In this document: positions 11,939 through 25,784 of the stretch, piece after piece
Layout of the letters: every line of letters starts with the position of its first letter
How positions within the stretch are numbered: the stretch's first letter is position 1
NCBI GenBank assembly: GCA_025435555.1
Contig: JAIWWG010000002.1
Location: 744,001 to 808,000, forward strand
Direction of reading: 5' to 3'
Origin: Chytriomyces cf. hyalinus JEL632
Lineage: Eukaryota; Chytridiomycota; Chytridiomycetes; Chytridiales; Chytriomycetaceae
Length of the DNA: 64,000 bases
The notes under the pieces: model-generated
Told to the model about the DNA's origin: nothing
What the model saw: only the letters and a program-made list of their open reading frames with translations
Database searches by the model: none
Made by a program: the position numbers and the translations under genes

Positions 11939-12497
11939 ACGCTTCGAAATAAAAGCGAGGGGGGAAGATTAAAGCCGCAAATAAGTGTATCGAACAATGA
12001 ACGGGGCGTGCCGTGTATCATCGCATTTCGACTTTCATGAAAAGACTCACCCGTCATTTTTAAGCGCGACTTAAAAATCATGGCCACTCTCCTCCTTCAA
12101 AATATTTCTCAGATAGGTACAGTCCAGATATTATGCCCCTTGCCAGGTTGCCAGTGCATGCAATACGTTGATTTGTTGGGGTGGGTGGTCAAGTTCGAAA
12201 AAGGATTTCACCAAATCAAAAATCCTCAACAATTGAAAAAACCTCAGAGAGCAACACCGCAAAAGCTCCACACCCGCATTCCCGGCACATCCAGACTCCG
12301 CCAGCAACCCCACAACCATTCCCATTCTATCCGTTCCAGAGACCACCTCGTCGTATTCTCCGGCCGCATTAACCCACCCCCAAGCGCAGCCACCAATACA
12401 CTCTCAGAAGCAAGCGAATCTCTTCCGATCAATTCCTCAGAAGCAGCAACCCGTCATCAATCTGCAAGCATCACACATACGAACCGTTGGCATTGAA
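11939..12497. other. intergenic / 5' leader of cold-shock gene
   Basis: These 559 bases follow METTL6 and precede the cold-shock gene in the same direction. The downstream half (about 12230-12480) is rich in C and A with few T, typical of a long fungal 5' untranslated leader. I find no supported gene. Open frames here lack family features. Confidence 0.5.
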
Positions 12498-14108
12498 ATG
12501 GCCGACTCCGACAACCAAGCGCAACAGCGATCAGATTCAGAGGGTGTCTACCCAGTGGCACCTTATCGGACAACCGGATATGTCAAGTTCTTCAACTCAC
12601 AGAAAGGTACGCCGCATCAGCCTATTTTTGATAGTACCTTCAGCGACTGGCGTGGATTGCTGGTCGGATCACAGGTGGAGTTCTAATTTTTATTATTTTT
12701 GTTTTGCAGGCTATGGCTTTATAATCCCAGCGGAGGGCGAACTCGAAGGTACCGCCAGTCCCTCTTTAAGGGCGTCCTCCCGATCTCGTTAACGTTGTTC
12801 ATTCTCAGTGTTTGTCCATCACACCGCAATCCTCAGACCAGACGGCGGATTCAGGTGAGCGGGTTGCTCCCTCATGAATTTTTTTTTTCCCCGTTTGACA
12901 AATCTCGCCCTTCCCCACAACACTCGCTGAGCTTTGAATTTAATTTTACCACTGCAAACGCGCCACCCCACCAACAAACAAAACATACAACAACAATAAC
13001 AACAACAACAACCTGAATTTCAACAGGAGTCTTGCTGAGGGGGAAAATGTCGAATTTGACCTCATTCAAGGACCGAAAGGACTGCAAGCGGCCAATGTTA
13101 CGGGGCCTGGTGGTGCGACAGTGATTGGCGATCCTCAGGCGTTCATGACCACCGTTGCAAATAGGCCTGGAGGAATGTCAGGCATGGTGTATCCGCAAAT
13201 GATGGGTATGTACTCACGGAATGGACCTCAGTACCCGCCACAAGAAGGTAGCTCTATTTCTGTTGTCCTTTTTTTTGCTTCGTTGCACCCCTTTTTTACC
13301 AAAAAAAAAAAAAAGATCCTGGTTCATACACATCTCCACCCAACTATAACGGATTTGTTCCGGGTCAATGGCCAGGCTACCCAGTGAATGGCTACGGGTA
13401 CATGCCCATGTCTATACCACAGCAACAACAACATCAACCACAACAAACATTGCAACAACAGCAACCGCAGCATGTAAAACATGAGGAACCAAAAAGTAGC
13501 GAAAAAGATGAACCTTCAACTCCAATTCAACCGTCGGGAACACGTTTGGATGCAGAAACCGTATCCTCCATTGACACCATCACCCCTCCAAAGCTGCATA
13601 AAAGTGATGAAAATGCCGCAAGCAGCATCAATACTTCTGCAAATAATTCGACTGGGGCACTGAGTGCGTTTTTCTCCTTTTTTGCATGCAAAATTTAAGT
13701 TTTATAATTCGACCTGCATCTGACCACTTTCTTGTTTTCGGACAACAAGCGCCTTCTCCGTTTTCTGAGACAAGACTGCCGTCAAGTGCAACAGAGTCAG
13801 GATTCCCGGCTTTACCGTACCCAAACTACTATCAGTTTTATTATCCAGGAGGATATCAGGGTGGCGCGGGGATTCCCCTTCCTTACTCTGCAGAAGAATC
13901 AGCACAACATCAACATTACCCACAACAACAACCACAGCAACAATCGCGCCACCATCAGTCAGGTCCATTTGTTCCACCTCCACCTTCTGCAGCAAATGGG
14001 GGATACTTTTACTACCCGTCGCCCACTCAGATGCCAGCTCAATTTGCTCAGCCATTTCCCAAAGCCCCATCAATGAAGAAAAAAAAAGCACAGGAGCAAA
14101 AAATTTGA
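12498..14108 (+). CDS. cold-shock (Y-box-like) domain protein with glutamine-rich tail
   Basis: Six exons (12498-12606, 12710-12748, 12809-12854, 13027-13247, 13316-13663, 13750-14108) give 373 residues. Residues about 25-90 form a cold-shock domain: TTGYVKFFNSQKGYGFIIP (RNP1) and VFVHHTAILRPDGGFR (RNP2), closing with VEFDLIQGPKGLQAANVTGP. The remaining 280 residues are low complexity: G/M/Y/P-rich, then Q/H-rich blocks (SIPQQQQHQPQQ), PYPNYYQFYYPGGYQGG, and a basic end MKKKKAQEQKI. That resembles prion-like RNA-granule proteins. Likely role: single-stranded RNA binding and mRNA regulation. The acceptor at 13316 follows a run of 14 A and is unusual, but it restores the frame. Confidence 0.9.
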
Positions 14109-14696
14109 AAAAAGAGAGAAGTGGCGCTTTTTCAGACAATTTTATGGAATGCGTGCGTTGTTGCAAGATTCGTTTTTTTTTTTTTAAGCTGATTTTTTAT
14201 CTTTTCTCTTCACCGTTGAGTATATTTTCCTGTCACAAAACTTTCTCATCTTTTCTTTCTCTCTTATTTAAAATGCCTTTTTTTTCTTTTTCTTTTCGTG
14301 GGCCCTCCTTCTTTTCCCTCCATCTCTTCCTTCCTTTGTTCGTGATCCTTCTTGTGCTGCGGATGTTTGGTGTGTGTGCATATTTGGGAATCTGTAAGCT
14401 GCTCTTGTTTGTTTCGTAAAAGTACATGACTATTTTTGTTTTATTTTTCGTTCTTCTTCTTGTCCTCACAAGTATACTTAAGTATTCTCTGTTGGGTTTT
14501 TTCGAGTTTTTGCGGTACTTATTTCAAAGCAGAGAAGAGAAGAAAGAGTGTTTAATATTTTCCCGTGTGTCTGAGTCACACAAGAACAATCCATATTCCT
14601 CTCCCACAAAAAGCTACATGAAAAACAAGGACAAAACGAAGAAAAAAAATCAGATCGAAAATTGTGTTTTTTTTTCAGTAATTTTTTTACGAACGC
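14109..14696. other. T-rich convergent 3' region cold-shock gene / NDUFV1
   Basis: These 588 bases lie between convergent stop codons and are strongly T-rich on the plus strand (TTTTCTTTT-type stretches at 14170-14330). They hold 3' untranslated sequence of both genes. No coding sequence or structured RNA is evident. Confidence 0.6.
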
Positions 14697-16413
14697 TTAG
14701 TGAGAGGCTGCGGCGGCTTGGCTGGAGGCTGATGCAGCAGTCTGAGCGGCTTTGGCTGCGTTGAAGGCATCAATCTTTTTCTCAATTTCAGGTCTGAAGT
14801 GACGAATCAGACCTTGGACAGGCCATGCTGCGGCATCACCCTGTTTGCAACGAGTAAGACGGACATACAGGTGCAAAGGAAAAAAAGAAACAAACTACAC
14901 AGCCTCACCAATGCACAGATGGTGTGTCCTTCAATCTGCCGACTGATTTCCTCAATCATGTCAATTTCAGCATGCTTTGCATTTCCAGTCTCGAGCCGCT
15001 TCATAATCTTGGCCATCCATCCGGTACCTTCACGGCAAGGAGTACATTGACCGCAACTTTCGTGCTGGTAGAAGGCACTGAGCCGGGAAATAGCCTTCAC
15101 CATGTCAGTGCTCTTGTCCATGACAATAACGGCTGCTGTTCCAAGACCAGATTGAACGTCCTTCAGGGCATCAAAGTCCATCAGCACATCGTCACAGACG
15201 TTCTTTGGCATCACAGGAACTGAGCTTCCTCCTGGAATGACTCCGAGCAAGTTGTCCCATCCGCCACGGACACCACCACAGTGCTTTTCAAGCAGTTCAC
15301 GCAGTGGGATGGACATTTCCTCTTCAACCACACAGGGGGTATTCACGTGACCCGAAATACAAAACAGCTTGGTACCAGAGTTACGTGCACGACCAAGCCC
15401 CGCAAACCAGTCTCCACCACGACGGCAGATGGTTGGCGCAACCGCAACAGTTTCCACATTTGCGACAGTAGTGGGGCATCCAAACAGACCCACATCGGCT
15501 GGGAAGGGGGGCTTCAATCTGGGCTTTCCTTGCTTTCCTTCGATACTTTCAATCAGGGCAGTCTCTTCCCCGCAGATGTATGCACCAGCACCACGGTGAA
15601 CATAGATATCAAAGTCGTAACCGGTGCCGCAAGCGTTTTTGCCAATCAGACCAGCCTTGTACGCTTCGTTGATGGCTTCCTGGAGGTTGCTTGTTTCGTT
15701 GAAAAACTCTCCACGAATGTAAATGTATGCGGCGTTGGCATTCATAGCACGGCCGGCAATAAGACATCCTTCAACGAGTTTGTGTGGGTCGTGACGGATA
15801 ATTTCGCGATCTTTGCAGGTACCAGGTTCGCCTTCATCGGCATTGATGACGAGGTATCTAGGACGGCCGTCGGGGCCTGGAAATTGGAAGAATAGTGTCA
15901 GACGGTGCTTCGATGAGTAGGTGGCTGACGATTCGGATAATGCAAGCGCCCCGATCAAGATCCAATCGCATCGAGATTTGGTCGGATTTTGCCACCACGG
16001 CAATCAGGTTACGAAAAAGGGGCAAACTGTCACCTCCGGGCTTGTTCATGAAACTCCACTTGAGTCCAGAGGGGAAACCCGCACCACCACGCTGCATGGA
16101 GATGTAAATTCAGTACAGAGTGTATTAAGAAGCACGAGCACAGATTCAAACAGAAATGACTAACCCCTCTAAGACCAGATGCTTTCACCTGGTCAATGAT
16201 CCAGGTGTCTCCTTTCTGAAGGATCTCCTTTGTTTTGTACCAGTCTCCGCGCTTGAGGGCACCTTGAAGCCTAAAATCGTGTCGTCCGTACAAGTTGGTG
16301 AAGATGCGATCCTGGTCGCTCAGGTTTCCGTATGTCCTCGTGGCTGTGCCGGCGATGGTGGCCATGCGACGACGGGTGGCCATCGTGGCCGTGAGAGATG
16401 AAGTCAGCTGCAT
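14697..16413 (-). CDS. NDUFV1: NADH dehydrogenase flavoprotein 1 (complex I, 51-kDa)
   Basis: Exons 16413-16165, 16091-16034, 15876-14909 and 14840-14697 give 472 residues. The FMN- and NADH-binding subunit starts with a targeting peptide ([18 protein letters not shown]). It has [18 protein letters not shown] (glycine-rich NADH loop), [15 protein letters not shown], and [17 protein letters not shown] (FMN site). The N3 4Fe-4S cluster ligands are in [14 protein letters not shown], with the fourth Cys in HTICAL. The C-terminal tail is Ala-rich. It works in the peripheral arm of complex I in the mitochondrial matrix, so this organism keeps the rotenone-type complex I. The start is the ATG nearest the presequence; an in-frame one lies at 16440. 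Confidence 0.97.
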
Positions 16414-16618
16414 TTTCCGTTTGCGCTTTTTTTTACACAACTTCTGTTTTACTGTTTATGAGGTTTTTTTAAACTTGGGTATGTTTCCAGATTCGTTCCT
16501 GCCTGGGATCTTTTTTACTGCTTCTCAGATGCGCTTACACTTAAATGTAAAACACTTAAATAAACCAAGCATCCGCACCGCCGTTGCGCCAATTTTATCA
16601 TCGGCTTTCGATGATGCT

Positions 16619-19600
16619 TCACGCTTTCAACCCTCCTATAGACACGGCCGTCACCTCTCGCAGCTCCGATTCACTAAAACTATACATCCATTCTTCCCGT
16701 TGCCCCGCCTGCTTGCCCTCATGCATCCAGCGACTCATCATATCAAGGCTCATTTCCTCCTTGACAACCGCAAGATTTGCACCATCTCCAATACACGCGC
16801 TCAACAATGCAGGAAACAATATTCGCTTCAATTTCGCGTCCACAAAGTAGTCAAACGGTAGGGCCAAAATTAAACGTAATAATATCAGTCCAGCTTGACC
16901 AAACCGAAGAAGCGATTGATTTGAAGCGTTTTTCCAACATGCGTTTCCAAGCAACACGAGAAGCTGCTGAACTAGCGCTGAACATGCAGTGTTTGCTTCC
17001 ACTTCAACGGATTTCCGGACCGAACGTTTGCTTGTGTTCCATTGGAAGTAATGATGGAACCAAAACATGGACAGGTGCAGGATTTGTGGCTGCATTCCCT
17101 CTGACGAAAGCAATTCCTGTGTTTGGGGTTGGAAAACATTGAGGAGGAAAATTCATTTTTTTTTTTTTTCATTTACCTGCATCATGTGCAGATTTAGACC
17201 ACACAGCGTGTTGATCATGGACAGTCCGGCGACAGTAAACTGAATGGTTTCGATCGAAACTTGCTGCTCCAACGCAGCTGTTCGAGATGTCAGCCCGTTA
17301 TGCAAAACCAGAGACACGAGCATCGTAATCACTGAACCGACATCGGCTTTTTGAAATGACTCAAGTATCAGAGAATGCAGCGATGAGTCTCGCTTACTGT
17401 TTTCGGGGAAGGGTTTTTTTAAACATGCGTTGTCAATTTACGGAAAACAGAAATGGCTTACTGGTACAGGGAAACTGTTTTCAGAAACAGCATTCCACCC
17501 ATCAACAACTTAATTACAGGCCCTTCGGATTCAGTTACTGGTCCGCGCACCATTGGAAAATAACTACACAGAAATTCAATTGATTTGATGGATAAAATAT
17601 AACTGCGAAAAGCAAGCAAATGAGCAAGGCCAGCCTTCACGGAAGACACGGTCAACAAGACAAAAGTACCTTAAAAAGTTGGCTTTTGCTTTGCGCAAAA
17701 CAAAACCATCGTCTTCCAAAAGCAGATTTAACAGACGAATCGAGTGGCATGCAAGGTTCAACCAAGCAACATCGCCATGCTCATGAAGCGACAGAATTCG
17801 CACAAATAATTCTGCCAACTCTTCAATGCAAATGTCCATCGAGAGAAGAAGATATTCGCGATTGACGGGCGATTTAGCAGCAGCTAGAACCGCGCGCAAT
17901 CCAATTTCTAGAGCAGTGGTGGGGAGTAGCATCGCTCCATCCCCATCAAGCAGCATTAGTGCGTTAAATAAAACAGAGAGTCCACCCATGTTACAAAACG
18001 ACTCTGCGTTAAGGTTATCGCCCTTTTCAAGATTGGAAAAGAGATCGAAAAGCAGGCTGCGCAGTTGTTCGCAGTTTGTGGGTGCAATATTCATACGTAT
18101 GAGATTCGAGAGTTGAGCTTTTGCTGTCAACATAATTTTTTCGGGATTAGGGAGGCATGCGGAGGACGGGATAAATGCGTAGTTTGCGCTGGCGTCTCGG
18201 AGCCTCTGGGTGAACATATAACTGAAATCAGCAAGGATTTTCTGCAGGGATCATCTCCATTGATGAAAGATTTGAAACAACGTACCTTTTTCAGTTTTTT
18301 CACTCGTCGCTTGATGCACTTTTCTCTTTCAGACGGTTTTGCTGCGTTGCAAAATTGAGTGAGCTGAGGCAGAAACTAAATTGGATGAATCGAATACACC
18401 CCACATTCTTCTCCAGCTGCAAGAAGGAGTAAATTTCCATAAGATTCGCTCGAAGGTACGTGCGATTGTTTGGCGCTTGCAGCAATCGTCCGAGCATTCT
18501 GGTTGGCCATGGCTGCCCGGTCCTTCTTTTTCTTCAGCGATTCATTGTAGCGCGTGGTCCATTTATCGAGTTTCAGCTGGAACTTTTTGCTTAATTCCCG
18601 CCGCTAGGAGTGATTCCAGTCAAAAATTCTAACGAAAAAAAAAAAATTCAAGTAGAGAAATACCATTTCCTCGATTTCAGCCTCTTTCATACTCTTAAGT
18701 TCCGCTCGACGTTGAATCTAGGACATTCTCAGTCAACTCCTTCACAGGTATAAAATAAAGCCAAAAAGCGTCGGAATTCAAACCTTTGCCAATCTCGCAG
18801 CTTCCTTTGCAGCAACTTGTTCTTGCCTCTCCAATTCGCGCTTTGCTTCTACATCGCGTTTGCGTTCTTCATCGCGCAACAATTTCGCTTGACGCTCGGC
18901 TTCCTGGATCTTGCGGCGTTCCAAAGCAGCTTCTTGGTGTGAGGCTGTCTCGGCTTGCTTTTTCTGACGGTCTTCCTCGATTTCTTGAAGTCGAAGTTCG
19001 GAATCGAGATGCCGTTGGGCGACGATTTCAATCTTTTTAGTTTCAACAGTGTTGCTGATTCTAATGCATGCAATCATTTCAGTGAAAAATGAAGATTCTT
19101 TCGATATATATCTCACGTTGTAGGAACGAGATCTCGTTGCTTTTCATCTTTCGCTTTTTCTTGAATGTTGCGAAGGTGCATGTCTCGTTGCTGGGAAACA
19201 TGATAACAACCGCGTTTATCAAAAAGCGTACAAGCAACAATAAGTCAGCCGATTTCAACCGTACCTTTTCGGCTCTTGCCTGTTTTTCATTGATGCTTTC
19301 TTTCAAATGCTTCGCCTGATTCATTTGATTTTGCCGCACAGCCATCGCCTTTTCAGCCTTCTGCCTCAACTTGATTGTTCGATCATGCAGAAAACTTTCG
19401 CGAAGTGCGCGCGCTTTAATCTGCTTCAATTCCAAGCCGTCCATGGTTGCGGGTTTTCGAATCGGCGGGGAAAGCAGGCGCAATGGAACTTCGAAACCTT
19501 TTCTGGAAAGGTCTAGCCGGGAACTGAGTGGGATGGATCGATCCCACACGGGAAGATGCACCGTCGCGGGTTGCAGATTTTCCGTTTGACCGTTCTGGGT

Positions 19601-20911
19601 TAGTGGGAAAGGACAATTTCAGCAGTCAGTCATGTGCCGAGTTTTGCCAAATATCAGATGGCCTTGCCGAACTTGTAGAGCTTAATGAGATGTCGCTCGA
19701 AAAACACGCTCACCGGTTCAGATGAAAAAAAGTCGGCCATGCTAGAGTTTCCATAGTTGATGCTGATTTCAGAACCCACTGTCAAGCTCGAAGACATTCG
19801 CGAAAAGACACTTTGATGCTCTAAATTCGTGCCAGTTAAAAAACTTGGAAGCAGAAAGCTTCTTTCCAAAGGGGCAGCAAAAGATCCCGCGGAACCCTGT
19901 TGACAAGTCAAGGTTATAGATCGCCCGAGTTTGGTCGCGGGGAAAAAGTGACACCTCTGCGTAAAATTCGCCGCTATACGAAGTCCATAAATTGCTCGGG
20001 ATTGGCTGAAACGCGTTGAACAGACCAGGAGGTGGAGTTGGAGGTCGAGTGTCCTCAAGTTCGGCCAAACAGTCACGCAGCATTTGCCTGACTTTTAGTT
20101 TAAATTGAAACGAACTTCTTTGCCGGCATTCGCGAGTTACTTCTGCAAGGCATCTGCGGCGGAATCGCATGTTAAATCTTAAAAAAGACGAGCGGCTTGC
20201 AACTTTGTTTACCGTGACAAAATGTCCAATGCAAAGATGGAATCGACAGCAAAATTTGTTGGAGAATCTCGGATACTTTTCGGCGACGTTATCGATGGAA
20301 CGCGTAGCTGGTGCGACAAGTCATTCAAGTCAGCGTTCGTGTGGTTGTTGCGGCCTGAAGAATCACGCACGCCACTTTCGAACGGTGACCACGGCACTTC
20401 AACATCAGCAGCATTGACGTTATTGGCGCCCGCAAAAGAGCTCAGATTATGCGATGGGCTTTCTCGAGAATGCGTTGGATGCGCTTGGAGAGGCGGGGTC
20501 TTGAACGAGACATGGCCCGCAAGCGCGTCCGAGTATGACATTCGCTGCGGTTTCGATCGAGGAGAAAGTATAGAATTCGGTAGAGAGTTCGCGAGGGTGT
20601 TTGAGTGGGTGCTGCTTGGAAGCGAGTTCAAAAGGGGGTCCGTATGGGAGGTTGGAAACATGTTTGTGCGCATATTTGGGTACGTGTTTGGATGCGTGTT
20701 TGGATGAGAGCCGCCCAGGTTCATGTCCATGTTGATGCTTGTGTTTGTGTTTCTGCTGCGCTTGGCAACTCGCGTCCACTCGCCTCCGTCGGGGCCGCTG
20801 CTGCTGGCGCTGGAGTCGCTCTGGAAGCTCCTAGTTTAGCGTGATGGGATAAGATAGTGTCAAGATGCGGCCCTCTGTTTTGGGAACGAGCTGTGGTCAC
20901 CAATCTATCAT
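16619..20911 (-). CDS. SCAPER: SCAPER-like protein (S-phase cyclin A-associated protein in the ER)
   Basis: Fourteen exons (20911-20901, 20830-20213, 20153-19955, 19896-19714, 19594-19265, 19190-19117, 19060-18784, 18717-18664, 18603-18460, 18363-18286, 18241-17670, 17602-17462, 17396-17177, 17116-16619) give 1132 residues. Residue order: an N-terminal GEWTRVAKRSR-type motif and a Ser/Asn/Pro-rich region with SYSDAL. Next come a long charged coiled coil (RALRESFLHDRTIKLRQKAE through KEAARLAKIQRRAELKSMKE) and a helical C-terminal region (CLPNPEKIMLTAKAQLSNLI, GLKA end). Animal SCAPER binds cyclin A and is linked to translation and cilia. I see no CxxC/HxxxH zinc finger, which animal proteins have. 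The first exon holds 11 nt. One acceptor (17603) has a close alternative 36 nt downstream. Confidence 0.82.
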
Positions 20912-20995
20912 GCCTCGATTTATTTTTATTTTTTGTGTCGTCTCTATTATGAACTGTTTAGCAATACTGTCTTTTATTCCACCAATAAGAATGAG

Positions 20996-23900
20996 TTATT
21001 TGTTGTGCAGCGCTGGCAGCGACAGCGGCTTCGTCACGCCCGATTTTAGAAGCATCAGCGCTGTCAAACAACGACAGCAACCGTTAGCACGCGTCAACAT
21101 TTCAAGCAAGGCGGCTTACGTGAATCTGCCCGAAATTCTTTGACTGCATCCTCAAGGGCTAACACGCTGTCTGCCCGCATGTCAATGTCGCTCCGCTTCA
21201 CTGCCCCGAGAAGCCGCTGCGTCCGAATCTTTGACGCTTGGAAGTCCTTCCTCAGAATGTTGATTTCCCTGTCACCAAACGCGAATTAAGCCCACATCCG
21301 GCGTGATTTGGGATGCAATTCTCACGTTAATAGAAGCACGTTCTCGTGCATGATCCTCAGATTTTCTGCATATCGCGATTCTTCGTCTTTCCGCAGCTTA
21401 TGCCGCAACGTTGATGCAGTTCGTTCGAGGTGTTCCCGCTGCCGCGCTTCTTCAATCTCCTCTTCCAGCGCCTCGGCCTGCTGTTTTCCTCCCGCAACTG
21501 CATCGCGGTTTGTATCGTCACTGCCAGCTTGCTTTGCATCCACAGTTCGCGCCTTGATTTCCGCTGGCTCTGGCTCTTCAGAGGTTTCAGAAAACTTGTG
21601 AAAGACAATCATAAGGTTTCTCTGTGTTTTGTTTGAAACGTAGGCCGTCAGGAATCACGTATCCATACACGTATTTTTTTTTTTCGAGAAAAAAAACTCA
21701 CCTTCAGCGCTGCCTTGTTTTCCAGCAGTTTGAAGATGGCTCGGGTGTCATTTTGAATCCGATGCACAACCGTCTTCATGTCATGTACCCTCCCGTTTTC
21801 CTCAAACGCATCTCGTTGAGTCGCTCGCAATTTCAGTAACAGATCTTGAATTTGGGTGTCGAGAACGTCGTGGGTTTTTTGATATTGGTGTAGCTCGTCA
21901 TCCATTTCCTGGAACATATTCAGACATCTCAGTTATTTGCGATAAATATTTTCATACCTTTATCTGAGTGGATAGCAGCACAATATCCTTTTCTCTTGGC
22001 TCAACTTGCTTTTTGAGCTCGGCGATTTTATAATCGAGAACAAACTTGAACTTTTCAAGTTCTTGGTTCTTTTTCTTTAAATCATAAATGCGCTTTTCCT
22101 TGTCTTGAATTGTGTCGTCGCGTTCTTGCATCTTTTTGTTTTTGTTTTTGTTTTTGATTGGTTGAAGGGGTGGAAAACAGCGAGGTTAATACTATGGAAC
22201 CCTCCTCCTACATCAGTTTGAACACCTCTCTCTTGACGCCCACAATGTCCTTTTCGAGCCCTTTTATGATCCCATGCAGCCGCTTCTCCTCAATAAACAT
22301 TTTGTTTAACGAGGTCTTGTTATCGTCAATCTCTTTCTGGAGGCTGTTGAACTTGGACTTCATGCTCGTATTTTCGCCCTTGATTGCTGACAAGGCCTCG
22401 CGCTCAGCTTTGAGCTTTGTTTCGAACGAGAACCCAATCTGGAGGACTTCAACGTCCGTGTCACCTTCAATCTCGGACAGGTGTTGCACAAATTCTCTTT
22501 GCTGCTCCTGGTACTGGGACTTTAACTTAAATATATACAGTCGTGAGTTAACGTCAGAGGAATGCAAAGAAACTAGACAAAAATAAAAAAATTAATTCTA
22601 CCTGAAGCATATCGTCTTGCCTCTCTTGAATCTTTTTCTTGTAGTAATCCGTCATCTGCGAAACGCGCGATGAATGAAACAGCTCCATGTCCTCCATCTG
22701 CCTCTCCCACGAACCCTTCAGTTCCGCCACCTTTTCCATCAACTCCTTGTGCTTCTCACTCTCCGCTGCCATCTTTACCCTAAAACTCGAATCCATCTCT
22801 TCAATCTCACACCGATTCGTGACTTTTGCCAAATTCAATTCAACGCCGTATTTTTCCTCGTTGGATTTACGGTCCTGCGTGAGCACGGCAGTGAGCTGCT
22901 TGAGTCCTTCGATTTCAGTCATGTACTTGTCTGTTAGGTCTGTCAGTTTCTCGCTGTAGTTGAGATCTTTGAGTTTGAGTTGCGTTTCGTTGTCCGCTTT
23001 CAGAGTTTCAACGCGTTGTCGTAGCTCGTGCATGAGCTTTTGTTTTTCTTTGAGGTCTGACTTTGTGACGAGGATCTGGTTTTTTTTGGATGCGCGAATA
23101 ATTTTTTTGTTTCCTTTGGTCAAAACATCCAAAAATGAAGCGGGACAACAACAACAAAAAAAAAAACAAACCTCATCAGAATACGTCCAATCCTTTTCAC
23201 GCTTAAACCCGCGTTGATCCTTTTCCTGAATTTTGTAGACCCAGAGACAGCCGTCTTCCCCACATGTGAACAGGTACGTGTCGTCGAGGGAAATGCGCAT
23301 TCGAGTGATGGGAGACGCATGGCAGGAGACTTCAGTTTGCTCGATGGAGCTTGGGTCGTTGGCAATGAGCGATTTAAAACCCTTCACCGATCCTTTGCTT
23401 GTGGCTACAATAAAATCAAGAATGATTTTTTTTTAGCTTGTGCCGCGTTTTCGAAAACAGTGCGCAAGATACCTGCAAAGATATATTTCCCAGATCTCGA
23501 AGTGGCAACTGTTGGATTTCAAAAGAGTTAACAATGCAGCAAATCAACATGTCAAGAACCCACTTGCTGTGTATCCAACTTTCCCAGGTATTTCTTGCGT
23601 GATGGCTGAATCACTGACAACCTGTTGACGTGGATTAGTCAACCAAAATAAAACCAAGTTTATCATCTCAGCCCTCACCCGAATAAACCCATCCGAACTA
23701 ATCGAATAAATAGTTTTCAAATCGGACGCATAGCACGATGACGTGAACAGCCCCGCCGGACTCGGACACTCTCCTTCCCGCTTCAAGTGCGTCACGCTCC
23801 AGTCAAAGACACTGCCGTCAAGCCCACAGCTCGTCACGCGTGAATCATCGGCAGACCAGGAAATGGATTTGACTTTTCCTGAGTGTCCTTTCAAGTATCC

Positions 23901-25784
23901 CACAGTTTCAAAGGACCATGTCTTATGGATCCCGATCGTGGATCCGTAAACTGTAGCGAAATACTGCAATGAATAGCGTGTGAGTAAGTGGGTCGCGTTT
24001 TTTAGGTGGTGGTGGATCATACATGTCCTCCATTGCTAAATCGGCTCTGTTGGATTTGTTTTTAGTTTTTCAGACAGGCGCAAGGACACAGAAAGACAAA
24101 CGTGAGTACCTCTCTACACCCACGAATGTTTGACTCCCAAAACGGGCGGATATCGTCAATAAGTACATTCATCAGCTTCAAGCAATCAGAGAAGCCAACT
24201 AGAACATATAGTCCAGACGGATGCAGCGATATGCTGAGAAACGCAACATCAAGTTTCAAATGAACGAATGGCGGGCGAGTATTAGATAGATAGCATACCT
24301 CAGAGGCTCGTCATCGAAAAATTTGAGCACTTCCAACGTGTTTTCAACATAGTTCCAAATTCGAATCGATTTATCCGTTCCGCACGTTGCAATGATTGGT
24401 TTTCGTGCGCAAGTGTCCATTCCATGGATTTGGCCGTGATGAAACGGTTGACACAAACGATCGCACTTGATTTCTTCTCCCTAGAGTAGCGGTAGCAATG
24501 AAGAGCGCGTTGGAAAAATGGACATCTTTCGTGAGTTTCAACTCACCTTTGTTGAATCCACGTCCAACGTGACCACGTAAATCTGGCTATTTTGAAGCGT
24601 ACACACAGCCACATCGTCGGTAGGATTCAACGCAATGCATTTCACGGCGCTCTCTTCCAACAGAAACTCCTTGTTCTTTTTGTACAGAAAGTTGTCGTCC
24701 GTTTTCTCAAACAAGACACAGTAGCCGGTGGACGTTCCTGCGATAATGCCTCCAGAAAAGTACGTGACTGTTTGGATGGATGGCGTCTTCATCGATACGT
24801 TTCCGGGAAGCACGTACGAGATTTCGAGGATCAAGTCTCCAGAATCAAACACCAACAGTTTGGAGTCCTCAGTCCCGGCAATCACACGCACTTCACTAAT
24901 CCAGCAGTGGCATATTAAATTCTAATAAAATATATTAAACAATGATGAATGAGGGAGTTGCGAGAAAGGCGAGTGTTGGACGCGGACCTTGTCTGGCTTT
25001 TGCTGGTGGACAAGTTTAAAGTTTCCCTCCAGAAACTTGAAGACGCGAAACAGACTGTTTCCAGTGACGCAGATTTGGGTGTTGACCTGGTCGAAAGGGT
25101 TGCACGTCATTTGATGAATCTCGGTGCTGTTATTCAGGGCGGACTTTATCGTCGCCAGCAGCTTTGGTTTCTCCCACATCCAGTAACACAGCGACCTGGA
25201 CTTGGAAATTCAGAAAAGACGGCAACAGGTATCGACAAGTGCTTCTTTACCAGTCAGGCGCGCCTGTCTGAGCAACGACGTTCTTCATATCGTTTGTGAA
25301 TGAGACGGAAATGATTTCCTGCGTGCGTCAGTTAGCATCCCAGCTTTTCTCCATCCAACGCCCGCCCAGTCGGTATCCTAACCTTACAAGTTGTCCCTTC
25401 AGCGGGCATCAGCAGTTTCTTCTTCCTTGGATTCTGAAGATCCATCACAACGACATGGGCCCCCTTCTCTGCACTCTTCAATCCAATCGCGGCAAGACCG
25501 TGCGCCGGGTTGACCTGTATTGTTGTCATGGCCTCTCCTTCATTGATTGGAATAAACTTTTGGCTCTTTTGCTCCAAGTTATAGAGAACTAGCTGAGAGC
25601 CCGCTGGGTACAGCAGCGTCTGTTCGTCCATGTACGTCATGTTCGAGGACACATCGGAACCGAGTCCGAAAACGTGACTTTTTTTTTTGCGGCGCTTTCA
25701 GCATAGAGCTCTTTTCAACGCGTAAACGAAAGGTTACCTCGGCAGCAGCAGCTGTGACTGCGCGTTGCTGCGATGGTCCGTCAT
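20996..25784 (-). CDS. CFAP57: cilia- and flagella-associated protein 57 (WDR65)
   Basis: Nineteen exons (25784-25738, 25677-25383, 25318-25251, 25195-24988, 24921-24547, 24480-24299, 24234-24110, 24046-24023, 23963-23680, 23621-23564, 23508-23473, 23404-23172, 23075-22602, 22525-22226, 22131-21958, 21908-21702, 21621-21326, 21268-21120, 21060-20996) join in phase to 1199 residues (human about 1250). The first 650 residues are WD repeats ([36 protein letters not shown]). The rest is coiled coil with family-diagnostic [39 protein letters not shown] and [15 protein letters not shown]. It is part of the axonemal inner-arm dynein region, so the organism makes motile flagella. Exon 8 is only 24 nt. 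Confidence 0.95.
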
